A DNA stretch of 64,000 nt, taken from contig JAHLJT010009419.1 of assembly GCA_031308135.1 (NCBI GenBank), positions 182,358,856 to 182,422,855 of the forward strand. The letters are read 5' to 3'. The stretch comes from Acheta domesticus (taxonomy: Eukaryota > Arthropoda > Insecta > Orthoptera > Gryllidae). The notes beneath the pieces were generated by a model. The model saw only the letters and a list, made by a program, of their open reading frames with translations. It made no database searches and was not told the origin of the DNA. How positions within the stretch are numbered: position 1 is the stretch's first letter; each line of letters starts with the position of its first letter. The translations under genes and the position numbers were made by a program. Below, piece after piece: positions 34,436-45,608 of this stretch.

Positions 34436-35150
34436 AAGAAATCGTTATTTAAAAGTGTTCAGATTACAGCGTTCGTACTTTTAGCCACTAGTTAAAAGTA
34501 ATTTATTATCACAGTGAACGTGATTCCACATGCCCATCCTCAACGGCTTTCATTGGTCATGCTATTTTATTAATATTACTATCAAACAGATGTCCCACCA
34601 ACTATGGGCCACCCCCATAAGTTTTAAACTGTTCACAATATCAAATTGCATTTTTCGCTGAACAATGCTGAATTATGGGGCAAGTAAGAGAAATTGTCTA
34701 CAAGATTTCTAGTTTTCGAGAAATTGAATCATCTTTGATTTTTAAATGTAACTATATATTTTCCTCGACAGCAAAAGATAGGTCCTGAAAAGAGGAATAC
34801 AATGATGTATCATACGTTAATATTTTGATAGGAATTTGTCTATAAAATTAGACATTCTGACATGTGATATTAAATCAAACTAACAATATATCCTGTAGCC
34901 TCCCTTGCAACTCTCGCCTTAGGGGAAAGTGGTCTTTGCGGCGTGAAGACTGTTGTGTGGAAGGGCGAGACTGAGAGGGGTGGCAATGAGGATATGAGGT
35001 ATAATTACAGCAATCCATGGTCTTGACACAAAGGTCACAGTAAGAAACGCCCGAGCCACGTTTGAATGAGAGAGAGATCTGGTCTGGTCCTCTGACTTTC
35101 TTGTTGGTCTAGTGTCATACTGAGGCATATGTCGTGCGTCCTGTTGGCAG
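34436..35150. other. SPEF2: Remainder of SPEF2 intron 1
   Basis: AT-rich with a less AT-rich last 250 bp. No repeat recognised. Confidence 0.5.
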
Positions 35151-35289
35151 TGAGATCGCCGAGGCTCGAGGCTCGACGGCCGGGCTGCTGCTGTACCAGC
35201 TGTTTCTGCGCCTGGAGTGCCTGGGCAAGGAGCAGGCGACGTCCCAGGCGGGCCCCGTTGCTAGGGCGCGCAAAACCTCGCGGTTCGAG
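35151..35289 (+). CDS. SPEF2: SPEF2 exon 2: end of the CH-like domain
   Basis: Acceptor GTTGGCAG at 35150, donor GAG-GTGTGT at 35290. Residues 85-131. The segment ARGSTAGLLLYQLFLRLE aligns with the vertebrate G-A-KLLYQLY-AL helix that closes the SPEF2 CH-like domain. The phase (2 in, 0 out) fits exons 1 and 3. Confidence 0.85.
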
Positions 35290-35399
35290 GTGTGTAGAAG
35301 ATGAAAATAGTGTTTTCCAAATTCTAGTAACACTTGCCCTTAAGTTTTTTTTTCCTTTCTGGACAGAAGAGGCGCTCCCTTAAAGAAGAGAGACAGGGC

Positions 35400-36135
35400 G
35401 CACATTCACATACGCATCACACATACCACATGTGCACACACAAAGAGTGCAGGTCTTCCAGGTACTTTGTGGTGGTAGAGAAGATTGGATCCACATCCTG
35501 TTAAATTGCAGCGCTACAGAAACTTGGAGAGGAAAATGGATGGGAATGGGGAACTATTGCTTCCAATTTAGAAACATAACGCTCACTCGAAACATAGTAG
35601 CTGATAATAGATCTAACTTCATGAAAGAACTAGGAACATTTTTAGGAAAGGTTCGAACTACCAAGGAAACGGTAATCAGGGAGTGGGAAAACAGCACTGG
35701 TTAGTAGTACGAGTCGAGCCTAGACTGGAGATGAAATAATTAATTCAACAGGTAAGCGATAATTAAGTAAACTAGTAAGGTAATCAGTAATGCTAATCAC
35801 CGATATTAATTAGTAAGTTAGTCAGTAATAATTAAATTAAACAGTAAGCGATAATTAAGTTAATCAGTAGTAAATTGTCTAGTAGCTTAGCATGTACTCA
35901 TGACGGCAGGTTTTCCCCCTTCGGGTTTTTTTCCTCAGCCGCACCTTATGGTCTCCTTTCCGCGGCCCTGATGCGATGAAAAGACCATTAGGGGATGAAT
36001 GTCAGAATTCGAAAGGTTAGAATGCAGTAGGATGTAGGTATTGTAATGGATTAAAGGCCTTCAACCTAGCCACATAGTTAAAAGAATTGAAATTATATAT
36101 AAATGCGTTATAATTACCTATTAAATAAAATAAAC
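35400..36135 (+). mobile_element. LINE 3'-end fragment in SPEF2 intron 2
   Basis: The open stretch 35432-35704 encodes a C-terminal LINE-like tail (VLCGGREDWIHILLNC, a Cys-His-Cys pattern seen at the ends of I/R1-type ORF2 proteins). It is followed by about 430 bp of untranslated sequence ending in an A-rich TTAAATAAAATAAAC tail. Assignment is by pattern only. Confidence 0.45.
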
Positions 36136-36360
36136 TCTTTTCCTTACGCAAACACACTTGCACTTGCATGTACTTCACTACCTCACATGTCGGGCACCAA
36201 GTAGCTGAGCTCGAATCTTCTCGGGCTGAGCCGGTGGGAGCTCGGAGCTAGAGGGAGAAGATCTCCGCAAGCCGTGACGTTCAGGTCGGCGCCGGATCTC
36301 GCATTTCAGCGGGGAAGGCACAGCGCGACCTCCAGGAGTACAACGTGTACAACGTTACAC
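36136..36360 (+). mobile_element. SINE family A, 3' part only (diverged)
   Basis: Shares the SINE-A 3' body landmarks: GTCGGCGCCGGATCTCGC, CAGCGGGGAAG, and TCTCGGGCTGAGCCGGTG in place of GTCCCGGCTGGGGCGGTG. The head is missing. A short piece of the 265-bp satellite (GGCAAGGTCGAAGCCACGAGCGGGA) follows at 36371-36398. Confidence 0.5.
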
Positions 36361-36398
36361 TCACGGGCAGTGTTGGCAAGGTCGAAGCCACGAGCGGG

Positions 36399-37478
36399 AT
36401 CCCTTTGTTAATATGAAGACATCTGTAGTAACAAGATAAGCCACACTTGCATCAAAATCGAGATATTGATATTTTCGATTATCTGAAGACTTGCTGGGGC
36501 TGGTGTGGCATATCTTGTTATTGTCTCAATAATTTTTCTTTGGCTTAATATCTAGCGTATCACCTGAGGCATCCTGCCCTCAGTAAAAGCATGTCACTTC
36601 CTACTTTACTCTCGAGGACCACTGCTCATGGGACTAATTGCCGTAGTAGTGGACGCGCCAAGAAACACTCATTTGAGAGTTTTTGCAAGACGGGAAATCC
36701 ATTGTCGTAATAACATTATCGTCACTAGGAAATAACGTATCTTCAGAAGAATGAGATTTTGCAAGTCGTACAATCGAAAGCATACGATAAAACTAGGAAC
36801 TAATTTGAACTGAAAACCTCTAACAGGATCTAAAAGCATATATCTGCTTATATCTATTTTTGCTTTTATAAGCATTAAAAGATAAAATATATAATACATG
36901 AAATCTGATTGTATCATACGAATGTGTAATACATGTCTTTATCTCCAAAGAAAAATATATAATCCTAGTCTTAGAATGTAACCCCGCAACTTTACTAATA
37001 CATATTTTTTATTGTTTATAAGAGAAATGGGAAATTTATGGCAATTATAAAGCGATGTTGATAAATAATTACTTTTCGTGACAATCAATGTAACCTCAAT
37101 ATATACATAACCTCAAATCCTAAACAATAACGTTAGTTTATTCCTGATATATTTGAATTAATGTGACAAAAAGTAAACTATTAAATTCCTGCGATTTTAG
37201 ATTGTTTCTATGATTATTCCACTTTTCATTATTTCCATTCTTATTGTGTATTCGTGTCGAATTCGTGTTTAGCGGTGGCGGCGAAAACTACGTAAAGGGT
37301 AAGCTACGAAGACATTTGTCGTAGACGACAAAACATGGAGAATGACGGAACCCGTGAATCGAAATCCCGTCATTGGATGTCGGCGCATGCGCAGAACAAT
37401 TCTCCCCAGGATTGTCGCGTGACGTCTTTCAAATTGAAAACCTCTGTAATGATTGACGGTGGCGTGGGCGTGGGGCAG
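36399..37478. other. SPEF2: Remainder of SPEF2 intron 2
   Basis: AT-rich, no recognised repeat or coding element. Confidence 0.4.
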
Positions 37479-37733
37479 GTGGTGCCGACGGTGGACGTGG
37501 TGCCGCCCGCGGAGCAGACCTTCGACCACGTGGAGACGCGGCCGGCGCGGCCCGCGCAGTGGGCGGCGGTGGGCGAGTGGTACACGCAGCGCTACGCCGC
37601 CGCCCTGGCGCGCGTCAACGCCGGCCGCCGGGACTTCCGGCGCGCCGTGGAGGAGCGCCTGCGCAGGGCCTCGTCTTCCGCCGACCCCGCGCCCGCGCCC
37701 ACCTGCGCGCCCCACGACGCCCCGCAGCGCCAG
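37479..37733 (+). CDS. SPEF2: SPEF2 exon 3
   Basis: Acceptor GGGGCAG at 37478, donor CAG-GTGCGC at 37734, phase 0 on both sides. Residues 132-216. It contains a hydrophilic helical stretch (EWYTQRYAAALARVN... and RRDFRRAVEERLRR) expected after the CH-like domain, followed by a Pro/Ala-rich tail. Sequence conservation is weaker here; position, phase and GC content support it. Confidence 0.72.
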
Positions 37734-37762
37734 GTGCGCACGCGCACACATGTACATATAAG

Positions 37763-38514
37763 TAGACATCGGATGTTTAGGGAAATGCCTATTTTTCTCT
37801 AGCGAACTTATTTAAAGGCTGATAATATACGTGCACGAATGATGACAAATGATGACATATTACGAAGTTTTATAATGCTTGTTTTTGCTTATTTTAGCAT
37901 AAATTCCTTTTCTTTACAAATGTTGCACGTTTTTTGCCTTTTGTGTGTTTTTTTAATACACTATGCCAAGATATCAGAAAATCGGCCATGGTCCAACCTG
38001 AGCATTCATTACGAAACCTTCAATTCACGTATTTATATTTTGAAATACGATAGAATACCTCAAAGTATACCAACATATTTTACTCCATTTCCCTATTTCA
38101 TAAATACTAGCCATGTTCGCAGAAAATGGTTGTTTGACAATACACCGAGGGCACCTTTTGAGTGGAAATGAATGTAAATTCCCAGAAGGTTTCAGTGTTG
38201 CTAATTTTGAACTTCTAAAATATATGCTAGACACATCAGATTTTCAGATATCCTTCTCTGTATTCAAACTGATTTTGTCTCCCAATCGTTGCAGATTTGA
38301 TCCTTGAAAAGTTACTGGTAATATATTACCATGGAAACTATTGACAATAAAATGTAGAAGTGTTGTAAATGTGTATGGAGTCTTACAAATAATTTTTAAT
38401 TTTATTGTGAATGTAATTTATGACAGTGCCTTTTTTCTCCTTATTCTTGACATTTTCAGTGCCTTTGTAGGCGCCTAAAAGGCGATTTTTTAGTGCCTAA
38501 ACATCCGATGTCTA
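37763..38514. mobile_element. hAT-like MITE in SPEF2 intron 3
   Basis: 752 bp with perfect 19-bp terminal inverted repeats TAGACATCGGATGTTTAGG. The flanking octamers CATATAAG (37755-37762) and GATATAAG (38515-38522) agree at 7 of 8 bases, as expected for the 8-bp target duplication of hAT-type elements. No transposase is encoded. Inserted about 30 bp after the exon 3 donor. Confidence 0.8.
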
Positions 38515-38522
38515 GATATAAG

Positions 38523-38984
38523 CTTTATTCTACAATTGGGCAATGTTGCCTGGTAGGGCAGAATGCAGAAACAAAAGTGCGTTTGCAATTACAAATAAAA
38601 ACAATATAAAAAAACAAATTTTATTCGTCATTACGTAGAACATGCAAATGCATTTACATACATATACAACAAATGAAAAGACATATAAACAAACATTTAA
38701 GTAATTAAACTTACATACATATTACACAAATATTCATACATACAAACATACACGCTTACATACATATCATACACAGACCTAGGAACCCTCACATACACAC
38801 CAGCCTAGACCTATTCACTCATAATCATATTCAAATATGGATAAACATTTTTACCTAACACTACAATATAATAATATACAATACTTATAATAATTATTAC
38901 ATTTCTAACACGTAAAACACTCGTTGACATAAATCAATAAATACCAACTTTGAATTGAATTGCATTGCCTTATTTTACGTGGCG
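38523..38984. other. Intron 3 AT-rich stretch with imperfect ACATA-rich repeats
   Basis: 38640-38800 is made of loose ACATACATA-like units. Nothing else. Confidence 0.4.
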
Positions 38985-39305
38985 AGATTAGGACATGACG
39001 CTTGCTCTTCCGTCTGACCACGCAAATATCGCTACGCTCCTTTCACCAACTAGCGGAGAAAGAAGGTATTCCATGGGTGACGAAACCGGCGATTTTGAAT
39101 TTTGCTCAGAGGCGTCATTTAGGCTTGAAGATCTTTTACATGCAGTAAATCTACTAACATGGGACAGCCGGCTTTACTTCCCCTCCGAAGGAAGGCGTAC
39201 GAAGGATTTTTTCGCCCCTAAAAATCCATGGCTTCGATTGGGTTTAAACCCACAAACTTTGATATAACAGACCGGCACGCTAACCGTTACACCATTGCCG
39301 CCACG
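38985..39305 (-). mobile_element. tRNA-derived SINE (family C-like)
   Basis: On the minus strand the head (39303-39225) has an A box in TGGTGTAACGGTTAGCGTGC and a B box GGGTTTAAACCC, followed by a body with GGGGAAGTAAAGCCGGCTGT. Its architecture resembles the copy at 25245-25640. Confidence 0.6.
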
Positions 39306-39345
39306 AATGATTCAGTTCACGCGTCCATTATTACTTCTTCTTCCC

Positions 39346-39907
39346 ACCGGCATAGGTGGCTCAGTGCATGACGTCACTACAGTCCCTCTGACCGGGAGGG
39401 CCTGCGCATCCACTCCCGACGGCGCGGCAGGATTTTCGACACTAGGTTGTCAGCTAGATCGAATTCAGTCGCTGTCTGGAGGAGAATTCTAGCGGCCGGC
39501 TGCTCTGATCGGTAGTTTTCCGTGGTTTCTCCGATCAACACTAGGCGAATGCCGGAGCAGCACCCTAACAAACGGGCCACGGACCGCGCGCGATCTTTCC
39601 TTCCTCTTCCTTATCCTCTCCTCTCCTCTTACACACACATTTGTACTAACATGCACTACACGACCACACAAGCCAGGAGACCAGTTGGGAGCCTAGAGCT
39701 TGTCGCGGCTGGGGCGGTGCCCCGCTGGTGGGAGATATCTAGTTGAGGGGAAAACCCCGCTAGTCGACGGTAGATCGGCGCCGGATCTCGCCATCCAGCG
39801 GGGAAAAGATCACAGCCACCTTCCGAGGAATAGCACACACTACTCTTACGAGACTAATGACCTCTGTAGTTGATGCGCCCGGAATCACGAACAATCAATC
39901 AATCAAT
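39346..39907 (+). mobile_element. tRNA-derived SINE family A
   Basis: Near full length (about 560 bp): A box in GGCTCAGTGCATGACG, body identical in layout to the other family-A copies (CGACACTAG, GTCTGGAGGAGAATTCTAGC, GGGCCACGGACCGCGCGCGA, CCCCGCTGGTGGGAGA, GTCGGCGCCGGAT-like segment), and an (AATC)n tail at about 39890-39907. Confidence 0.85.
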
Positions 39908-40631
39908 GTTCTACTTCCGTACTCCTTCCTGTTTTCCCCTTCATCCTCCTCTTTGAACTTCCTCCTCTTCTTCGTTCTTTCTCCTCCATCCTTTTCTTCA
40001 TTTTTCTCCTTCCAATCCACTTCTTGCTATTTGTCTCGTGCTAAAATGCCAGTTGACTTGTGCTCATCAAACGTAAAAGATATAGCAACTAACTGTGAAC
40101 TGCGGTAACGTTCTCATTCGTTATATTGTTATGTAATTTCTGTTTAGTTAGTAATCTTCGATGGATTTTCAAAATCAAAATTTTTCTTTTTTATCAACAT
40201 CTCGTATTGTCCTTGTCCAGCTCCTTCATTTTTTCACGCCAAGTTGTTTATCGAATTCATTATGAAGGATTTTCTTTCAGTGCTATAAGAAATGAGATTA
40301 CGCTTGCAATACATCATAACATGTCAGAAGAACATTTTTTATATAAAACAAGAGAAATTTTAGAAATGAAATAATTATGTACAAGTCGCACTTCACAGTA
40401 GAGCCCATAATATGAAAAAGCCCATAAAATAAAAAAAAATATGCAATTGTCTGTCTATAAAATTATTTGGGGACACCTTACCTTCAAGATTGTTCTAAGA
40501 ATATTAAAAAAAGGCAGGTTGATTTCAATTTTAAAAAAAACGTATTTTACTACACTGATAATTTGTCAGTGGAGGGATTCCTACTTTCCTATGTGCCTCC
40601 TCGCCTCCCTGCGTGAAAATTCTGTAAGTAC
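39908..40631. other. SPEF2: Intron 3 spacer
   Basis: A pyrimidine-rich TTCCTCCTC stretch at 39925-40020, otherwise AT-rich. No gene. Confidence 0.4.
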
Positions 40632-40877
40632 GTGTGCCTCTGATCGGGAGGTCTTAGGAATCCACTCTCCACGGCGGCAGGGTTTCCGACACCAGCTTTT
40701 CAACTAGGTCGAATTCAGTCGCTATCTGGAGGAGAATTCTAACGGCCGGTTGCTCTGATCGGTAGTTTTCCGGGTTTCTTTGATTAACACTAGGCGAATG
40801 CCGGAGCAGTACCCTAACAAAAGGGCCACGGACCGCGCGCGATCTTTCCTTGCTCTTCGTTGTCCTATCCTCACCCC

Positions 40878-40924
<47 letters not shown>

Positions 40925-41162
40925 CATGCACTACATATTCCGGGAAACGGGTCGGAAGCTTAGAGCTTGTCCCGGCTAGGGCGGTCCCCCGCTGGTGAGA
41001 GATACCTGATTGGGGAAAACCCCGCTAGACGACGGTAGGTCGGCGCCAGATCTCACCATCCAGCGGGGAAAATATCATCGCTACCTCACGAGAAAAACAC
41101 GCACTACACTACGGGACTAATGACCAAAGTAGTTGACGCGCCCGGGAACACGAATCAATCAA
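40632..41162 (+). mobile_element. SINE family A, ending 21 bp before SPEF2 exon 4
   Basis: Starts within the head (GTGCCTCTGATCGGGAGGTC) and runs to CGCCCGGGAACACGAATCAATC. The (AC)n tract in its middle is expanded (40880-40920). The exon 4 polypyrimidine tract and acceptor begin right after its tail, so the branch site must lie inside or at the edge of the SINE. Confidence 0.85.
40880..40920. repeat. (AC)n microsatellite inside a SINE
   Basis: About 20 AC units at the position where the other SINE copies have only a few. Confidence 0.95.
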
Positions 41163-41183
41163 ACTGAACAATTTCTTTTCCAG

Positions 41184-41329
41184 CAAGCCGGCAAGTCGCC
41201 TCCGAGTGATGAAAAGGCTAAAAGGGTGGGCGGCGACGCGGAGGGAGCAGACGCGCACGCGGCGTCCCCTGCTTCAGGCGACCACTTGCCCCCGCCCCCT
41301 GCAGGGAGCGGGGAGTCTTCCACGGCACG
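41184..41329 (+). CDS. SPEF2: SPEF2 exon 4: low-complexity linker
   Basis: Acceptor TTTCTTTTCCAG at 41183, donor CACG-GTAACA at 41330, phases 0 and 2. Residues 217-265. Composition is rich in Lys, Ala, Gly, Asp and Pro (PPSDEKAKR, ASPASGDHLPPPPAGSG), with no fold of its own. The exon is supported by phase agreement on both sides and by a good acceptor. It lies 22 bp downstream of a SINE, so it might alternatively be a poorly conserved or exonised segment. Confidence 0.62.
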
Positions 41330-42590
41330 GTAACACGTGATGCAACAATACAACACGTGAATTCTCCTGGAAGTTGTAATTAATTTTTTCATGATTTCCT
41401 TACTTTTTCCTTAGCTTTATTAAGTGAAAAATAGGTTTCAGAATGAACGACAGAAAACTCGGAAATTATGAATAACAGACCATTTATTTTTATATTAGTT
41501 ACAATTAACTCATTTCTAATAAAATGTATTTTAAGAAAATGTGTTTGTTGATAACTGGACTATTTTTCGACCTTCATGTCGAGCGTTAATTGAATATATT
41601 CCATATTTCACTCACGTGGAACTTCAAGTACATATTTCTAGGACTGTATAACAATGAATGGATTCTATGGTCCGATTAAAATAAGTTGGTGATTGACAAA
41701 TGTGCCTCTGAAGCTGTAGCTTTGTAAAATATGAATATATGATTTGGTTACTTTTGTATGTGTTTATTTCAAGTATTTATTTGCATGTCCCGGGAACGTG
41801 TACCCAGTGGTACGCAACCTGTCGACGTCGTTCCTTTGTATTAGCAACTGTCAATCATCAACTTATTTTAATCGAACTATACATACCGCTTAGCGCGCGT
41901 GAGGTACCTCGCTTGAGAAGTCATCTGAAAAATACGTCATTAACATGTAAATTCTACCATTCTGCACGGTCACTTCAAAGTGCTAAACTTTTCTTTCGCA
42001 TAACCTCACGGATCATTCATGTTTTTCTGTTACGATTATTTATTGCACAATCGCAGTTGTTTTCAACCTAGGTCTATTGTTCTCGAGAACAATTCTAAAT
42101 CGTGATCTTGCAAAAACAATCAATTCACGCACTTAATGTAACAATAAATTTCAAAGAACTTGAGGTGTTTTTTTCGTAGAACACTGTCCAAACTGCAGGG
42201 CTAGATCTTTTCACTTTAATACATCATTAGTTGATGGGATCATACCTGTGAAGGACTATGAATGGGTACGTGATGTTCACATGATATAAAAGATAATGGA
42301 ATGAAGATGGAATGAGAGTCAAAGGTACAAGGAATCCTCTAGGGGAAATCGTTTGCGAAGCAGATTGAAGACACATTATACATGGAGCGGCCGGCTTTGG
42401 AATCCTTGTTCTCAGGAGTGAAATTCTAATGCATTGTCCCCTACGCTACGAGTCGCCACGGCGAGCAAGACCTCACGAAAACTGATTTCAGTAAGCGAGC
42501 GAGCAAGTGGATGAATTAATGACTAGTGATGCCGGGCGCGAGAAGTACATACGTTACTACACCCATAAGTTAATTTTATGAAATGACAGT
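41330..42590. other. SPEF2: SPEF2 intron 4, first part; contains a 35-bp inverted repeat
   Basis: 41668-41702 and 41845-41882 are reverse complements (core CGATTAAAATAAGTTG-TGATTGACA) spaced by about 140 bp. The rest is AT-rich without genes. A diverged tRNA-SINE-like stretch may be present at 42390-42470. Confidence 0.5.
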
Positions 42591-42594
42591 TACT

Positions 42595-42785
42595 CTTCCT
42601 CTCTAGAACTTGAGATCCTGCACGGAATTCCTCCCCCAGATATCTCCACCAGAGGAGAATCGTCCCAGACACTGCAAGCTCTAAGATCCATTTTGTCCCC
42701 CGGCATGCGTAGCAGTACATTAAATGTACACTGTAAGTGTATGAGGAGAGAGGAGAGGACAAGGAAGAGGATGAACCGTTCGCGC
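42595..42785 (-). mobile_element. SINE family A fragment, minus orientation
   Basis: The reverse complement carries the middle of SINE-A: TCCTCTTCCTTGTCCTCTCC, a GCATGC segment, TTAGAGCTTG, and GGTGGAGATATCTGGGGGAG. It lies head-to-head with the next copy. Confidence 0.6.
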
Positions 42786-42804
42786 GAAATCAGCAGCCTT
42801 CTTG

Positions 42805-43330
42805 TCAATTGATATAATTGCAGTGCCTCTTATCGCGAGGCCCTAGGGTTCGACTCCCGACAGTGGCGGAATTTTCCACACTAGCTACACAGCTTGGTCG
42901 AATTCAACCGCTGTCTGGAGGAGAATTCTAGCGGCCGGCTGCTCTGATCGGTAGTTTTCCGTGTTTTCTCCGATCAACACCAGGCGAATGCCAGAGCAGT
43001 ACCCTATTAAATGGGCCACGGACTGCGCGAGATCTTCCCTTCCTCTTCGTTGTCTTATCCTCGCCCCTTACTTACACTTACATTTACATGTACCACACTA
43101 CCACACATTTTGAGTGATCAGCGGAGAGTTTAGAGCTTGTCCCGGATGGGAGATACCTCGCTGTTTGAGATACCTGGTCTGCGAAATCCTTGCAAGCCGA
43201 CTACTGGGTCAGCACTGGATATTGTCATCCAGTGCAGCAGGGGAAGATCAACTTCCACGACAAAACCATGCAGTACAACTACAGGAATAATAGAGTTGAC
43301 ACGCCCGGAAACACTGATTAATTAATTAAT
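42805..43330 (+). mobile_element. SINE family A copy with perfect B box
   Basis: Head includes GGGTTCGACTCCC, a textbook RNA polymerase III B box, followed by the family-A body and an (ATTA)n tail at 43318-43330. Confidence 0.85.
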
Positions 43331-43375
43331 CCCTGGTCCACTTGACAGGGTACTGCTGCGGCATTCATATGGTAT

Positions 43376-43944
43376 TGTAACAAATATTGCATCATCTACC
43401 AGAATCCGCTGCGCGGATTGCATCATCTGCCGGCACCCCCGAACTGGACGATTCCGGGGGACTTATGGGTCGCCAAGAAGTGTGCCGCGAGTTCTGGAAG
43501 GGTTCAGGCGGGCGCTGGCCAGGTGTAAATGCGCCGCTGTCGGCGGCCGCTAGTCAGTCTGGTCTAGTCAGGAAGCCGAGCTGTGAAGTTTGTATGTGTG
43601 CATCGCTGTGGACGGCAGTGTACTGGACTGTGGTCGGCGTCGTGAACTGTGGTCGCAGCCGTGAACAGTGGTCAGCGCAATGGACTGTAGGCAGTGCATC
43701 GGACGCTGGTGAGTGCATCGGACTTGCGACAGTGCAAGAGAAGTGAACAGTGAAAATAAATAATCAAGAGAACTGTGTTGTGTAGAAAGCAATAACTAAG
43801 TGAAGAACAAAAGGACTGTGAAGAAAATCTGTAAATAAATCAAGCATTTTTAGTGTAATATTAAGAAACATAAATAAACATCTCTGTTACAATAAACCTT
43901 AGTTTTAATTCACCACCACAAACGTTACAGTGTTGATCGTTACA
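43376..43944 (+). mobile_element. Solo LTR 1 (probably Gypsy-type)
   Basis: 569 bp starting TGTAACAAATATTGC and ending CGTTACA (inverted termini TGTAAC/GTTACA), flanked by the 4-bp duplication GTAT (43372-43375 and 43945-43948). It contains AATAAA signals near its 3' part. No internal retroviral-like genes follow. Orientation inferred from the polyadenylation signals. Confidence 0.65.
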
Positions 43945-43948
43945 GTAT

Positions 43949-44949
43949 TGACCCATGGAAATCACTACAGGCAGCTGGCTGGTAGGGCCGCATATAATAC
44001 AAATTAACTATAAGTATTCTAGAATTTACTTCTATATGCATACACACTAAAGTGATGATGATTATTAATAAATTTATTATATATATATATAAATAAACCC
44101 AATAGGACTATTATTCTGTAAATTGTAATATAATTAACAAGATCTTATATACTAAAGGGTAATTTAAAATTACCAATCCACAGGAGCACAATCTTATCCA
44201 ATATAAAAAAGATTGTGCTCCCCCACATGGATTGGTAATTTTAAATTTCCTCTTACATCAACAATAAAATAATTTACACTTAAATACCTGAACCAGTATA
44301 TAAGAAATTACTATTGAAGTTAAAATGAAATGCCTGAATAAAGGATTATCTTGATAGGATAAATTATGTAAATTAGTTACTTTCATCTTCCAGTCATCTT
44401 ACACTCATCTTCCACACATGCTGAATTCGATCTAGTTACGTAGCTAGTCACGAAACAACCTACTTCGACACTCGAACCCTCAGAAATCCCGTTCAACGAT
44501 ACTGCAGAAGTAACGAGGTCCGCTGGTTAAAAAAGCGTGTGGATGGCCTTTAACGGCCGAATTCATCAACCATTATCAGTATCATTGATGGACGTCAAAC
44601 TATTTACGACTCCTTAAACGCCAAATTTACTTCTCCCCAGGTCCATTCCGCTGAATATCATCAAAACGCCAAACACTGGCGGACCTCTACCCTTGCATCA
44701 ACGCCTTTAGCGACTCGTTAACTCATGTTGGGAGGTTAGAGTGCGCGTGCATGTGTTTCGATGACTTTATTTTAACTATTTTGTTGTTAAAGTGGTGATA
44801 ACATGGGAGATAATTTTTGACTGAATTCGACCTAGCTATCCAGCCAGTGTCAAAATTCTGCCATCGTCAGGCGTCAAACCCTAGGACCGCCTGGCCAGAA
44901 GCACTTGAACGCCATCAAGACGCGCAGATGACATTAAACAAAGACGGTA
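43949..44949. other. SPEF2 intron 4 stretch with a hairpin and SINE-A fragments
   Basis: 44157-44270 is a strong hairpin (arms with TTTAAAATTACCAATCCA and GGAGCACAATCTT, 13-bp loop). 44420-44520 and 44816-44925 are diverged minus-strand fragments of the SINE-A head. The rest is AT-rich. Confidence 0.5.
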
Positions 44950-45059
44950 CACAAATTTAAGTTAAAAGTAAAATATTTTCTGCTACAAAACTGTTTCTAT
45001 ACAATTAGAGACTATACTGATCGTCAAAAAGAAAAATAATGTTTATTTTAACAAAACAA

Positions 45060-45106
<47 letters not shown>

Positions 45107-45608
45107 ATTAGTTTACGTTTGTATTGTATAAATTTAAAAAAATATTTAATACGCCTGTAACAAGTAATGTACTTCAGCTTCCGGGTCAATGACCCCCATC
45201 TCGTTCAGGTTTTTGTCCAGTTTCCCTGATCCATTGAGCAAATGCTGAGATGGCCCCTTGTTTTGCTTCTGGACGTAAATGTAGCTTCACTGTGCGCACG
45301 TTTTGTTGAGCTCTCCGTTTGCTTGTAATGGTAGGAGTAGAATTGATGTTCTTTACTATTTTGTTAGCAATGCAGAAAAATCAAATCAGCAGTTCATTTA
45401 CCATTGAAATTGATTTCCTATAACTCGGGAACAAACATTTTTCAAATTTTTATTTTTCTAAATTAATAATAATTATCTAAATTCTTGTTTCTAGTTTTTC
45501 AAATGTTGCTTTTTTTATTCTGGGCCTCAAGAAAATGTGCGCAGATGATCTCTTTCCCCACACGTCATATACGGTTTTTACTGTTTTTTGACCAAATAAA
45601 TAAAAATC
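44950..45608 (+). mobile_element. CR1/L2-like LINE 3'-end fragment, copy 3
   Basis: Matches the 3' UTR of the elements ending at 7305 and 8105: CTGTAACAAGTA-TGTAC, GGGTCAATGACCCCCATCTCG, TTGAGCAAATGCTGAGATGG, CTTGTTTTGCTTCTGGAC, ending GACCAAATAAATAAAAATC. A (TA)n tract at 45062-45102 is specific to this copy. Confidence 0.85.
45062..45102. repeat. (TA)n microsatellite
   Basis: About 20 TA dinucleotides within LINE 3'-end copy 3. Confidence 0.95.

Noticed and set aside
37839..38307. ORFs inside the hAT-like MITE
   Set aside because: Hydrophobic, low-complexity translations with no transposase motif; the element is non-autonomous.
43387..43746. 119-codon plus ORF
   Set aside because: Lies inside solo LTR 1; no protein similarity seen and LTRs are normally non-coding.
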